Shown in pieces: positions 7,284 to 14,008 of a DNA stretch of 14,786 nucleotides; position 1 is the first letter of the stretch; each line of letters opens with the position of its first letter. The stretch comes from DASUAS01 sp036502765. Lineage in GTDB: Bacteria > Actinomycetota > Acidimicrobiia > IMCC26256 > DASPTH01. The notes beneath the pieces are model-generated. The model saw only the letters and a list, made by a program, of their open reading frames with translations, did not search any database and was not told the DNA's origin. Location: the NCBI GenBank assembly GCA_036502765.1, contig DASXXX010000090.1:1-14786 (forward strand), given 5' to 3'. The position numbers and the translations under genes were made by a program.

Positions 7284-7972
7284 GCACGACCGCGGTGGTC
7301 CCGTGGGTGCTCGGCGCGGCGTGGGGCGTCCCACTGGCGCGCCCGATCGCCCGCCGCGCCGCGCGTGTGGAGGTCGCCGCGCGCGCCACCTCATTGGTGT
7401 CGGCCCCGGGGGTGCGACAGCTCCGCCCGGTGCGATGGGCACCGCTCGCCGCGTGGTGGAGCGATCACTCCGACGGCGTCGTGCTCCGAGTCGTGCGCTC
7501 GCTCCGTTCCCGACGTGGCGCGCGCGGTGCCGACGCCGCGCTCGCCCGCGACCTCCCGGTCGCGGTCGATCTGCTCGGGGTCGCCGTTGGCGCCGGGTGC
7601 ACGCCGTACCTCGCGGTGGAGGTCGCGGCGCACTGGTCGCCGGCGTCGGTGGCGGCTGCATTCGACGACGTCATGCGCAGCTGCTCGCTCGGCCTCGACT
7701 TCGAGCACGCGCTCGACGCGGTCGCGCTCACCACGCCACGGCTGCGCCCGCTGGCCGATGCCCTGCTCGCCACCGACCGACTCGGGGTGCCGGTCGGGCC
7801 GGTGTTGGCACGTCTCGCCGAAGAGGACCGCACCGCGCTGCGACGCGCCGCCGAGGCCCACGCCCGTCGCATCCCGGTGCGGTTGCTGTTCCCGTTGGTG
7901 TTCCTGGTGCTCCCGGCCTTCGTGCTCCTCACGGTGGTGCCCGGACTCGCCGCCGGCCTCGGCCGTCTGTGA
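7280..7972 (+). CDS. tadC: TadC inner-membrane platform protein
   Basis: A 230-residue T2SSF-family protein, the second Tad platform subunit. An N-terminal hydrophobic segment precedes a basic stretch (SLRSRRGARGADAALAR). The F domain follows at about residues 88-200 (DLPVAVDLLGVAVGAGCTP, LGVPVGPVLARLAEEDR). A C-terminal membrane helix follows RIPVRLLFPLVFLVLPAF. The GTG at 7280 overlaps the tadB stop by four bases and is preceded by GAGG at 7268-7271. The same frame stays open far upstream through tadA and tadB, but that part is antisense-like Arg/Pro/Ser-rich shadow sequence. A 61-base gap, the largest within the operon, separates it from the pilin gene. Confidence 0.87.
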   Translation: MSTTAVVPWVLGAAWGVPLARPIARRAARVEVAARATSLVSAPGVRQLRPVRWAPLAAWWSDHSDGVVLRVVRSLRSRRGARGADAALARDLPVAVDLLGVAVGAGCTPYLAVEVAAHWSPASVAAAFDDVMRSCSLGLDFEHALDAVALTTPRLRPLADALLATDRLGVPVGPVLARLAEEDRTALRRAAEAHARRIPVRLLFPLVFLVLPAFVLLTVVPGLAAGLGRL

Positions 7973-8033
7973 CGTGACTGGACCCCCCTTCCCCGCATCT
8001 TCCCCCTGTCGGTTCCACGAGGAGGTTGTGCAC

Positions 8034-8246
8034 ATGTCAGCTCGGTTCCTGGCGCGGATGCGGACACGAGCGCGGGCGCGGTGGTCGACGCTCGCCTCGA
8101 GCGAGTCGGGGCAGTCGACGGCGGAGTACGCGCTCGTGATCCTGGGCGCGGTCGCCATCGCGACGCTCCTGATCACCTGGGCCACGGGCAGCCACGCCAT
8201 CTCACAGCTGTTCGACTCCGTGATCGAGAAGATCCTCCCGTCGTGA
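8034..8246 (+). CDS. flp: Flp/DUF4244-type pilin
   Basis: A 70-residue prepilin, the probable structural subunit of the Tad pilus. An Arg-rich leader (residues 1-25) ends in SESG26, then Q27-STAEYALVILGAVAIA. This is a class-III type prepilin site with cleavage predicted after G26 and the conserved Glu at +5, leaving a mature 44-residue, mostly helical subunit ending SVIEKILPS. It matches the actinobacterial DUF4244 pilins (Rv3656c-like). The Shine-Dalgarno GAGGAGGT (8019-8025 region) is the strongest in the window, eight bases before ATG, as expected for an abundant subunit. The stop overlaps the tadE start by four bases and a strong hairpin follows 12 bases later. No prepilin peptidase gene is present in the window. 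Confidence 0.9.
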   Translation: MSARFLARMRTRARARWSTLASSESGQSTAEYALVILGAVAIATLLITWATGSHAISQLFDSVIEKILPS

Positions 8247-8686
8247 GCGGGCGTCGCTGGTTCCCCCGCGCGCGGCGCGGGGGAACCCGGCGCCACCCGC
8301 GCGGTGCCAGTGGCCGCGCGGTTGGTCGGAGCCGACTCGAACGCGGGCAAGCCACCGTCGAGTTCGCGTTCGTGCTGCCGCTCGTGGTGTTGGCGCTGCT
8401 CGCGGTGGTGCAGGTCGGGTTGGTGGTGCGCGACCAACTCGGCGTGGTGCACGCGGCGCGCGAGGCGGCACGGGCGGCGAGCGTCGATCCCGATCCCGCG
8501 CGCGCGGCGCGGGCCGCGCACCGCACGTTGCCGGGTGCCGACGTCGAGGTGGGTGGCCGGCCCAAGGTCGGTGGCGAGATCAGCGTCACCGTCCACTACA
8601 CGTCGGTCACCGACCTGCCGCTCGTCGGGGTGCTGTTCCCCGACCCCGACCTGCACGCGACGTCGGTCATGCGGGTGGAGAAATGA
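8243..8686 (+). CDS. tadE: TadE-like pseudopilin
   Basis: A 147-residue TadE-family minor pilin. A long Arg-rich N-terminus (residues 1-34) leads to G35-QATVEFAFVLPLVVLALLA, a prepilin-like site with Glu at +5 and a hydrophobic helix to about residue 60. REAARAASVDPDPARAARAAH and a beta-rich tail follow. GTG at 8243 overlaps the flp stop (GTGA). No other start in this frame lies between it and the prepilin motif, and the only earlier one would run through flp. About 40 bases of the N-terminal coding region form a strong hairpin, so some of the basic leader may reflect RNA structure. The homologue in position is Rv3655c. Confidence 0.87.
   Translation: MSGRRWFPRARRGGTRRHPRGASGRAVGRSRLERGQATVEFAFVLPLVVLALLAVVQVGLVVRDQLGVVHAAREAARAASVDPDPARAARAAHRTLPGADVEVGGRPKVGGEISVTVHYTSVTDLPLVGVLFPDPDLHATSVMRVEK
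8259..8287 (+). promoter_or_regulatory. 13-bp hairpin just after the pilin gene, candidate attenuator or mRNA stabiliser
   Basis: GGTTCCCCCGCGC (8259-8271) and GCGCGGGGGAACC (8275-8287) form a perfect 13-bp stem with a 3-base loop (GCG). It begins 12 bases after the flp stop and lies inside the first codons of tadE. There is no T-run. It could partly terminate transcription or protect an flp mRNA 3' end, making pilin more abundant than the downstream minor proteins. Structure is seen directly; function is inferred. Confidence 0.6.
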
Positions 8687-9078
8687 GCCGGCGCGAGGGA
8701 GGCCGAGGTGAGGGAGGAGGTGTCAGCGTCGTCATGCTGGCGGTGCTGGTGTCCGGGCTCCTCATGGCCACGGGCGCGGCGCGGCTCGGCGGCGCGTTGG
8801 TCGGACGGGCACGGGCGGAGTCGGCGGCCGATGCGGCCGCGCTGGCGGCCGCTGATCGGCTCGCCCTGGGCGGAGGCTCGGCCGCGGCGCGCGTCGCGGC
8901 CGAGCGCACCGCGGCCAGCAATCACGCCCACCTGGTGTCATGCGACTGCACGGGTGCGAGCGCCTCGGTGGTCGTGGAGGTCGACCTGCCGCCGGTCCTC
9001 GCCGTGTTCGGCCCCGCCCGGGGCCGGGCCAAGGCCGAGGTACGACCGGAGTGCGTGGTCGACCTGCCCCAGTGCTGA
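8683..9078 (+). CDS. TadE/TadG-like secretion protein (Rv3654c type)
   Basis: A 131-residue protein with a Gly-rich start, one membrane helix (about residues 14-33) and the ARAESAADAAALAAADRL segment typical of the Tad/TadG-like N-terminal domain. That domain normally reads AADAAALAGA. Four cysteines, C87/C89 (SCDCTG) and C124/C131 (PECVVDLPQC), could form disulfides in an extracytoplasmic domain. ATG overlaps the tadE stop (ATGA). It is the last gene of the operon and matches Rv3654c in position and size. The stop lies 25 bases from the convergent chagasin-like gene, with no clear hairpin between. Role in the pilus is inferred from context. Confidence 0.8.
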   Translation: MSRREGGRGEGGGVSVVMLAVLVSGLLMATGAARLGGALVGRARAESAADAAALAAADRLALGGGSAAARVAAERTAASNHAHLVSCDCTGASASVVVEVDLPPVLAVFGPARGRAKAEVRPECVVDLPQC

Positions 9079-9103
9079 GAGGGGTGTTGAACGGGACGCC
9101 GAC

Positions 9104-9523
9104 CTACTTCGCGGCCTTCACCGTCACCGGGAACTTCGCGGTCTTGGCCGGCGGCACCCCGGGTTCGAACGAGCGCGAGTACGCGAGCTCGAGCGTCGAC
9201 TGACCGGCGTGGTCGGCGCGGAACGAGAGCTCCTGGGTACCGGGTGCGCCGGGCTGGCTCCCGCCCTGCGCCTGATGGCTCGACACGAACATCACATCGG
9301 GGTTGTCGGCCGCGGTCCACGAGTAGCCGGTGCTGGGGTTGGCCGGGAGCGCGACCACGAACTCGTCGCCCTCGCGCACCGAGATGTCGTCGCCCTGGTG
9401 GTACACGGTCGGCGCCTGCACCGCGGGCGCGTCGTCGCCCCACGGGATCGCCACGACCGCGACGAGGAGTCCGATGCCGATGGCGACGAGCACCACCAGC
9501 GCGATCCACTTGCGACGCGTCAT
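9104..9523 (-). CDS. Membrane-anchored chagasin-like protein (inhibitor family I42)
   Basis: A 139-residue protein with a short basic N-terminus (MTRRKW), one membrane or signal-anchor helix (about residues 7-27) and an extracytoplasmic beta domain. That domain carries chagasin signatures: ANPSTGYSW (61-69, matching the NPTTGY loop), PGAPGTQEL (91-99, matching the GxGG loop) and YSRSFEPGVPPAKT (115-128), which takes the place of the RPW loop. The family inhibits papain-like cysteine proteases; the target here is unknown and the third loop is altered (RSF). The frame stays open upstream into the helicase, but the ATG at 9521-9523 gives a clean N-terminus 10 bases after the helicase stop. No good Shine-Dalgarno is seen, so translation may be coupled to the helicase. 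Confidence 0.78.
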   Translation of the reverse strand: MTRRKWIALVVLVAIGIGLLVAVVAIPWGDDAPAVQAPTVYHQGDDISVREGDEFVVALPANPSTGYSWTAADNPDVMFVSSHQAQGGSQPGAPGTQELSFRADHAGQSTLELAYSRSFEPGVPPAKTAKFPVTVKAAK

Positions 9524-9533
9524 CTGGCGGAAT

Positions 9534-11870
9534 CTAGGGGGAGGTGAGGTCGATGTCCGGGAATGTCGCACTCGGCGCGGTCGCACCGAGTGCCTCGAGC
9601 AGCACGATCGCCGCGCCCTTGTCGAGGTACTCGTTCCAGTTGCCGCACTTCGGTGACTGCACGCACGACGGGCAGCCGTCGTCGCAGGGACATCCGGCGA
9701 CGAGCTCGTGCGCGGCGCGCACATGTCGCTTGAGCTCGGCGAACGCGAGCTCGGCGATGCCGGCACCGCCCGGGTAGCCGTCGTACACGAAGATCGTCGG
9801 GTCGCCGGTCTGCGGATGCATCGCCATCGACACCCCGCCGACGTCCCAGCGGTCGCAGATCGCGAACAGGGGCAGGAGCCCGATCAGCGCGTGCTCGGCC
9901 GCGTGCACCGCGCCGATGACGCGGGACGGCTCGAGGCCGGCCGCGAGCAACGTCTCGAGCGGGATGGTGTACCAGCAGGCGCGCGTCGTGAGCTCGCGGG
10001 GTGGGAAGTCGAGGGGGACGACCTCGAACACCTGGTTGGTCGAGGTGTGCTTCCGCTGGTACGCCACCAGGTCGTGCTGCACGCTGACCGCGCCGAGGTG
10101 GGCGGTCCCGGCCCCCGCCGGTGCCGCCGCTTCGGTGGCGACGATCGAGATGTCGGTCTCCTCGCGCGGCTGGGTGTGCTCGTCGGCGTCGTCGGCCGGA
10201 TCGAGCACGGCCACCTGGTGCTCCACGTCGAGGTCGCGCACCCGGTACTGACGACCCTGGTGCAGGTAGATCGCACCGGTGTGGGCGACCTGCAGCGAAC
10301 GCGACGCGTCGACCGTGCCCACGAGGCGACCGTCGGCGTCGACGAGCTGGCACTCGACCGACGAGCCCGTGCGCAGCCCCACGCGAACCGCGGGCGGTTC
10401 ACGCCCCGCCCAGTACATCGCGCCGCCGCGCGGCTTGAGCTCGTCGTCGAGCACGAGGTCGCGCACCGCGTCGTCGAGCGCGTCGCCGAAGTAGCGGTCG
10501 TCGGTGTGCGTGAGCGGGAGCTCGTGGGCGGCGCACGCGATCTGCGCCCGGGCGACGAACGGGTTGTTCGGGTTCACCACCACCGCTTCGGCGGGGCGGT
10601 CGAGCAGCTCCGCGGGATGGCGGGCGTACCACTGGTCGAGTTGGTCGTCACCCGCGATCAGCACCGCGGCGGCGCGGCGCGTGGTGCGACCGGCGCGTCC
10701 GACCTGTTGGCGCATCGAGGCCAGGGTGCCCGGGAAGCCGTTGAGCACCACTGCGTCGAGGCCGCCGATGTCGATGCCGAGCTCGAGCGCGCTGGTGGCG
10801 ACCACGCCGCCGAGCTCGCCGCTCGTGAGTTTCGCCTCCAGCTCGCGTCGCTCGTCGGCGAGATAGCCGGCGCGGTACGCGGCGACGGCGCGCGGGATCC
10901 CGTCGTGCGCGAGCGCGCTCCGCGCGTGGGTGGCGACGAGCTCCGCACCCTTGCGGCTGCGCGTGAACGCGAGCGTCTGGTGGCCGTCGGCGACGAAGCG
11001 CGACAGCACCATCGCGGTCTCCGCGTTCGCCGACGCGCGCGTGCCCGAGTGCACGTCGACGAGCGGTCGTTGCCACACCGCGAAGCGGCGCTCGGCCTGT
11101 GGTGATCCGTCGCCGTCGATCGCCTCGACCGGGAGACCGCAGAGGCGCGACGCGAGCTCAGCCGGGTTGCCGATGGTGGCGCTGGTGAAGCAGAACGTGG
11201 GCGACGATCCGTAGTGCTCGCAGAGTCGACGCAGGCGCCGCAGCACGTGCGCGACGTGGCTGCCGAACACGCCCCGCAAGGTGTGCAGTTCGTCGACGAC
11301 GACGTAGCGCAGGCGCAGGAGGAACGTCGCCCACCGGTCGTGCGTGGGGAGGATGCCCATGTGCAGCATCTCGGGGTTGGTCAGGACGACGTTCGCGTGC
11401 CCGCGGATCCACGCGCGTTCGTCGGTGGGGGTGTCGCCGTCGTAGGTCGCGGCGACGAGGTCGGGCACCAACCACTCGCGGAAGCTGCGCAGCTGGTCTT
11501 GTGCCAGCGCCTTGGTGGGGAACACCAGGAGCGTGGTGTCGCGGCTGCCGGCGACGACCGAGTCGACGATGGGCAGCTGGTAGCAGAGTGATTTTCCCGA
11601 GGCCGTCCCGGTGGCGACGACGACGTTGCGGCCGGCCCGCAAGGCGTCGACCGCGGCGGCCTGGTGCGACCACAACGTGTCGACGCCGCGCGCCCGGAGC
11701 CGATCGGTGACCGGTGTCGTGAGCGCGGGTGGCGATGCGGCGGGTCGGGCGGCGCGTGCCGGGAGCGTGGTGTCGGCGACGACGCGGTCGAAGTGCTCGT
11801 GCGCGAGGTCGTCGAGGGTGTCACAGGCGTCGGCTCGCCGGCCGGCCGCGGCGCTCGTGACGGCACTCAA
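9534..11870 (-). CDS. DEAD/DEAH-box helicase with C-terminal DUF1998 (YprA/MrfA-Hrq1 type)
   Basis: A 778-residue superfamily 2 DNA helicase, probably involved in DNA repair; Bacillus subtilis MrfA (YprA) of this family acts on mitomycin C damage. Walker A is ATGTASGKS (86-94), motif II is DELH (193-196), motif III is SATIGNP (about 227), and motif VI is QQVGRAGRTTR (about 390-400). The C-terminal DUF1998 domain includes WYTIPLETLLAAGL, HAAEHALIGLLPLF and FVYDGYPGGAGIAELAF. It ends in a Cys cluster (C727, C729, C733, C736, C742) likely to bind metal. The TTG at 11868-11870 is the only in-frame start between the upstream LCP stop and the helicase core, apart from an ATG at 11960 that would overlap LCP by 83 bases. 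The M. tuberculosis relative is Rv3649. No MrfB-type exonuclease gene adjoins it. Confidence 0.92.
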   Translation of the reverse strand: MSAVTSAAAGRRADACDTLDDLAHEHFDRVVADTTLPARAARPAASPPALTTPVTDRLRARGVDTLWSHQAAAVDALRAGRNVVVATGTASGKSLCYQLPIVDSVVAGSRDTTLLVFPTKALAQDQLRSFREWLVPDLVAATYDGDTPTDERAWIRGHANVVLTNPEMLHMGILPTHDRWATFLLRLRYVVVDELHTLRGVFGSHVAHVLRRLRRLCEHYGSSPTFCFTSATIGNPAELASRLCGLPVEAIDGDGSPQAERRFAVWQRPLVDVHSGTRASANAETAMVLSRFVADGHQTLAFTRSRKGAELVATHARSALAHDGIPRAVAAYRAGYLADERRELEAKLTSGELGGVVATSALELGIDIGGLDAVVLNGFPGTLASMRQQVGRAGRTTRRAAAVLIAGDDQLDQWYARHPAELLDRPAEAVVVNPNNPFVARAQIACAAHELPLTHTDDRYFGDALDDAVRDLVLDDELKPRGGAMYWAGREPPAVRVGLRTGSSVECQLVDADGRLVGTVDASRSLQVAHTGAIYLHQGRQYRVRDLDVEHQVAVLDPADDADEHTQPREETDISIVATEAAAPAGAGTAHLGAVSVQHDLVAYQRKHTSTNQVFEVVPLDFPPRELTTRACWYTIPLETLLAAGLEPSRVIGAVHAAEHALIGLLPLFAICDRWDVGGVSMAMHPQTGDPTIFVYDGYPGGAGIAELAFAELKRHVRAAHELVAGCPCDDGCPSCVQSPKCGNWNEYLDKGAAIVLLEALGATAPSATFPDIDLTSP

Positions 11871-11877
11871 CGGCTGC

Positions 11878-12852
11878 TCAATGGGTTTGCAACACTCCGT
11901 CGTCGGCGAAGTCGGCGAGCAGGCCGTCGGCGTCGCCGGTCTTGACCAGGTTGCTGCCACTGCCGGCGCCCACCGGGAGCACGACGTTCTTCACGTTGGC
12001 GGGATCGAAGCTCAGCGACAACGACCCCATGTGGAACAGGTCGCCGATCCCCACGCCGTCGAGCTTGGTGTGACGCCCGAGCGTGGCGAGCAGCCGGACG
12101 GTGTCGCCCGCGCTCGGCTGCTTGGCCTGGATGGTCTGCAACGCCGACACGATCAGCAGGCCCTGGTTGCTCGTGCGGCTCAGGTCGCCGTTGCTGAACG
12201 AGTGCCGGTCGCGCGAGAACTGCAGCGCCTGTTCACCGTTGAGGTGCGCGGGGCCCGCGGCGAAGTGCGCGCCGGAGAAGTCGTCGTCCATGGGCGCGGG
12301 GATGTTGACGTCGACGCCGCCGATCTCGTCGACCATCTGCTGGAAGTGCGGGAAGTTGGCGCGGATCACCCACGTGATGGGCACGTTCACGATCGACGAC
12401 ACCGCGTCGGCTTCGTCGCGCAATTCGTTGCCACCGGGGTTGTTCACGATGTAGGAGTTGATCTTCGACCCGCCGGGACCCTCGGTGTCGCGCGGGATGT
12501 CGATGATCGTGGCCGACTTGAGCGCCGGGTTCACGCCGATCACGTGCACCGCGTCGGCCAGACCGGGATCGTCGGGCGACTGGGACGGATCGTCGGAGCG
12601 CGCGCCGGTGCCGAGGACGAGCGCGAAGAACGGTTGTTGCGGGCCGCCGTCGTTGCGCGCCGCGCCGAACTTGGAGACCTGGAACCACACCGCGCCCTGC
12701 GCGGGGACCGGCTTGCCGAACACCAGCCATGCGGCGGTGATCCCGCCCGCGAGCAGGAGTCCGCAGAGGAGCGGAGCGACGACGAGGAACGTCAGGGCCC
12801 GTCGGCGAGGGTCACGGCGAGGTGAGCGCGGGGTGCGGGTGCGGGCGATCAC
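11878..12852 (-). CDS. LytR-CpsA-Psr (LCP) family protein
   Basis: A 324-residue LCP protein; the family transfers glycopolymers from lipid carriers to peptidoglycan outside the membrane. An Arg-rich cytoplasmic start and one membrane helix (about 20-45) precede the LCP domain (about 75-320). Recognisable motifs are IPRDT (119-123), GGSKINSYI, MVDEIGGVDVNIP, LNGEQALQFSRDRHSF and GDLSRTSNQ. Two usual active-site positions differ: the family's GxDxR reads GTGAR (81-85), and the Arg of the RxD motif is replaced in GLAD (97-100). GTG overlaps the lipoprotein stop by four bases (GTGA). The stop is seven bases before the helicase start. Family is clear; full transferase activity is uncertain. Confidence 0.9.
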   Translation of the reverse strand: MIARTRTPRSPRRDPRRRALTFLVVAPLLCGLLLAGGITAAWLVFGKPVPAQGAVWFQVSKFGAARNDGGPQQPFFALVLGTGARSDDPSQSPDDPGLADAVHVIGVNPALKSATIIDIPRDTEGPGGSKINSYIVNNPGGNELRDEADAVSSIVNVPITWVIRANFPHFQQMVDEIGGVDVNIPAPMDDDFSGAHFAAGPAHLNGEQALQFSRDRHSFSNGDLSRTSNQGLLIVSALQTIQAKQPSAGDTVRLLATLGRHTKLDGVGIGDLFHMGSLSLSFDPANVKNVVLPVGAGSGSNLVKTGDADGLLADFADDGVLQTH

Positions 12853-13565
12853 TTCGCGGCTCCGGTGGTGGTCGCGGCCCCCGAGGTGGTGGTGGGGGAG
12901 AGGTCGGCGCCCTCACGGGTGACCACCACGTTGTAGGCCGTGATCTTCCATGCGCCCGACGCGTCGGGCTGCAGGGTGAAGTCGGCCTTGCGGACGATGT
13001 GCAGGGGTGCGGCGCCCTTCACCTTGGTGGCACCGGTGGTGTCGACGAGGAGCGCCGCGGTGATCAGCGTGAGGGTGCCGGACTGGTCGCCGAGACCGAC
13101 GAGGGTCACGGGCTGGCCGGTGACGGTGAGGTCGCCGGTCACCTTCGCCAGCCCTTCGTCGAGCAGGGTGCCCCGGTCGGTGGTGGTCGCCGACGCCAGC
13201 GTGTTCGCGTCGAAGACGGCGCCGAAGTCGGCGGTCGCCGGCTTCCCCGTACGCAACGGCTGCACGGTCGCGCCCTTCAGGTAGGTGGTGAGCGCGTCGA
13301 GCACGTGCTGCGACTGGTCGGGGGCGATCGCGACCGGTGCGCCGGCGCTGTCGGCCGAGACGTCACCGAGGGTGATGTCGACGTTCGTCTTGGGGGCAGC
13401 GGCCGACGTCGTGGAGGTGGCGGCCTTGTCGTCGCCGCCGGAACAACTCGCGAGCGCGAGCCCGGCGCCGAGCGCGACGACGAGCACTCCGACGCCGGCG
13501 ATCAGCGCCCGGCGGCGGGCGCGCCGGCGACGTACGCCGGAGCGCGTGGGGGTGTCGGGAGCCAT
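12849..13565 (-). CDS. Predicted lipoprotein of unknown function
   Basis: A 238-residue protein with an Arg-rich N-terminus (RRRRARRR), a hydrophobic segment (about residues 20-39) and a lipobox LAS-C41, indicating lipidation and an extracytoplasmic location. A Thr/Ser/Ala-rich linker follows, then a domain of about 170 residues with alternating strands (VTGDLTVTGQPVTLVGLG, LHIVRKADFTLQP, WKITAYNVVVTREG). The pattern suggests a small alpha+beta domain of the NTF2-like or Mce-associated kind, but I do not recognise a family. It ends in a Thr/Ala/Ser-rich tail. ATG at 13563-13565 was chosen over the longer open frame because it gives a proper signal peptide. It overlaps the LCP gene by four bases and probably works with it at the wall. 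Confidence 0.78.
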   Translation of the reverse strand: MAPDTPTRSGVRRRRARRRALIAGVGVLVVALGAGLALASCSGGDDKAATSTTSAAAPKTNVDITLGDVSADSAGAPVAIAPDQSQHVLDALTTYLKGATVQPLRTGKPATADFGAVFDANTLASATTTDRGTLLDEGLAKVTGDLTVTGQPVTLVGLGDQSGTLTLITAALLVDTTGATKVKGAAPLHIVRKADFTLQPDASGAWKITAYNVVVTREGADLSPTTTSGAATTTGAAK

Positions 13566-13574
13566 CGGCGTCTC

Positions 13575-13580
13575 AGGGTA
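13575..13580 (-). promoter_or_regulatory. Candidate -10 box of the lipoprotein-LCP-helicase run
   Basis: Read on the minus strand the hexamer is TACCCT, fitting TANNNT, nine bases before the lipoprotein ATG. No -35 match or Shine-Dalgarno is seen, so the transcript would be nearly leaderless. Low confidence. Confidence 0.25.
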
Positions 13581-13621
13581 GGAGACCAACCCTCGCTGGC
13601 TCGGGCACCGAACCGGCCTCG

Positions 13622-13627
13622 TATCAT
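13622..13627 (+). promoter_or_regulatory. Candidate -10 box of the OB-fold gene, leaderless start
   Basis: TATCAT fits TANNNT and ends eight bases before the ATG at 13636. Transcription would begin within one or two bases of the start codon. There is no Shine-Dalgarno in between (TTGTCCCC), consistent with leaderless translation as is common in actinobacteria. No clear -35 box. Confidence 0.4.
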
Positions 13628-13635
13628 TTGTCCCC

Positions 13636-13989
13636 ATGGCGCTGAAGAAGATGGTCGAGCGATTCACGAAGCCGGTCGAGGAGATCGACCGCGAGCACCT
13701 CACTGCATTCTGCGATGCCCGTCACCTGACCGCGATGGACTCGATCGAGCCGCGCACGCGGGTGAAGGTCGGCGGCGAGGTGCGTTCGGTGCGGATCGTG
13801 CCCCGGGCCGGCGCACCTGCGCTCGAGGTGACGGTCAGCGACGGCCGCGGCTCGATCATCGGGGTGTTCCTCGGCCGCCGCAAGATCGCCGGGCTCTCCC
13901 CGGGACGCAAGGTCGCCTTGGAGGGCGTCGCCGCGCGCGACGGCAAGCGCTACCTGCTGTTCAACCCGATCTACGAGCTGCTGAGCTAG
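13636..13989 (+). CDS. OB-fold nucleic-acid-binding-type protein (Rv2694c-like)
   Basis: A 117-residue protein. Residues 1-35 are charged and helical (MALKKMVERFTKPVEEIDRE). Residues about 43-117 form a five-strand OB-fold pattern: RVKVGGEVRSVRIVP, LEVTVSDGRGSIIGVFLGRR, GRKVALEGVAARDGKRYLLF. This resembles the RecG wedge or tRNA-anticodon type OB domain. Actinobacteria carry such a protein near the TrkA pair (Rv2694c near ceoB/ceoC), as here. It is convergent with trkA, 19 bases apart with no obvious hairpin. Its ligand and role are unknown; nucleic acid binding is a family-level expectation. Confidence 0.82.
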   Translation: MALKKMVERFTKPVEEIDREHLTAFCDARHLTAMDSIEPRTRVKVGGEVRSVRIVPRAGAPALEVTVSDGRGSIIGVFLGRRKIAGLSPGRKVALEGVAARDGKRYLLFNPIYELLS

Positions 13990-14008
13990 GGCCGGGGCGA
14001 GCGGGCGG

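Noticed and set aside
5801..7972. 723-codon plus-strand frame that could be read as a large fusion protein
   Set aside because: Only its last 230 codons are TadC; the upstream part is an Arg/Ser/Pro-rich shadow of tadA and tadB, so the gene starts at the GTG at 7280.
8081..8242. Earlier GTG start for tadE
   Set aside because: It would run through the flp pilin gene in another frame; the GTGA overlap at 8243 fits the rest of the operon.
9708..11105. 465-codon plus-strand frame opposite the helicase
   Set aside because: Composition typical of an antisense shadow (Arg/Val/His-rich), no Shine-Dalgarno, no domain; the helicase motifs on the minus strand are intact.
11871..11960. Earlier ATG start for the helicase
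   Set aside because: It would overlap the LCP gene by 83 bases and adds a Thr/Pro/Cys-rich stretch with no family resemblance; the TTG at 11870 sits just after the LCP stop.
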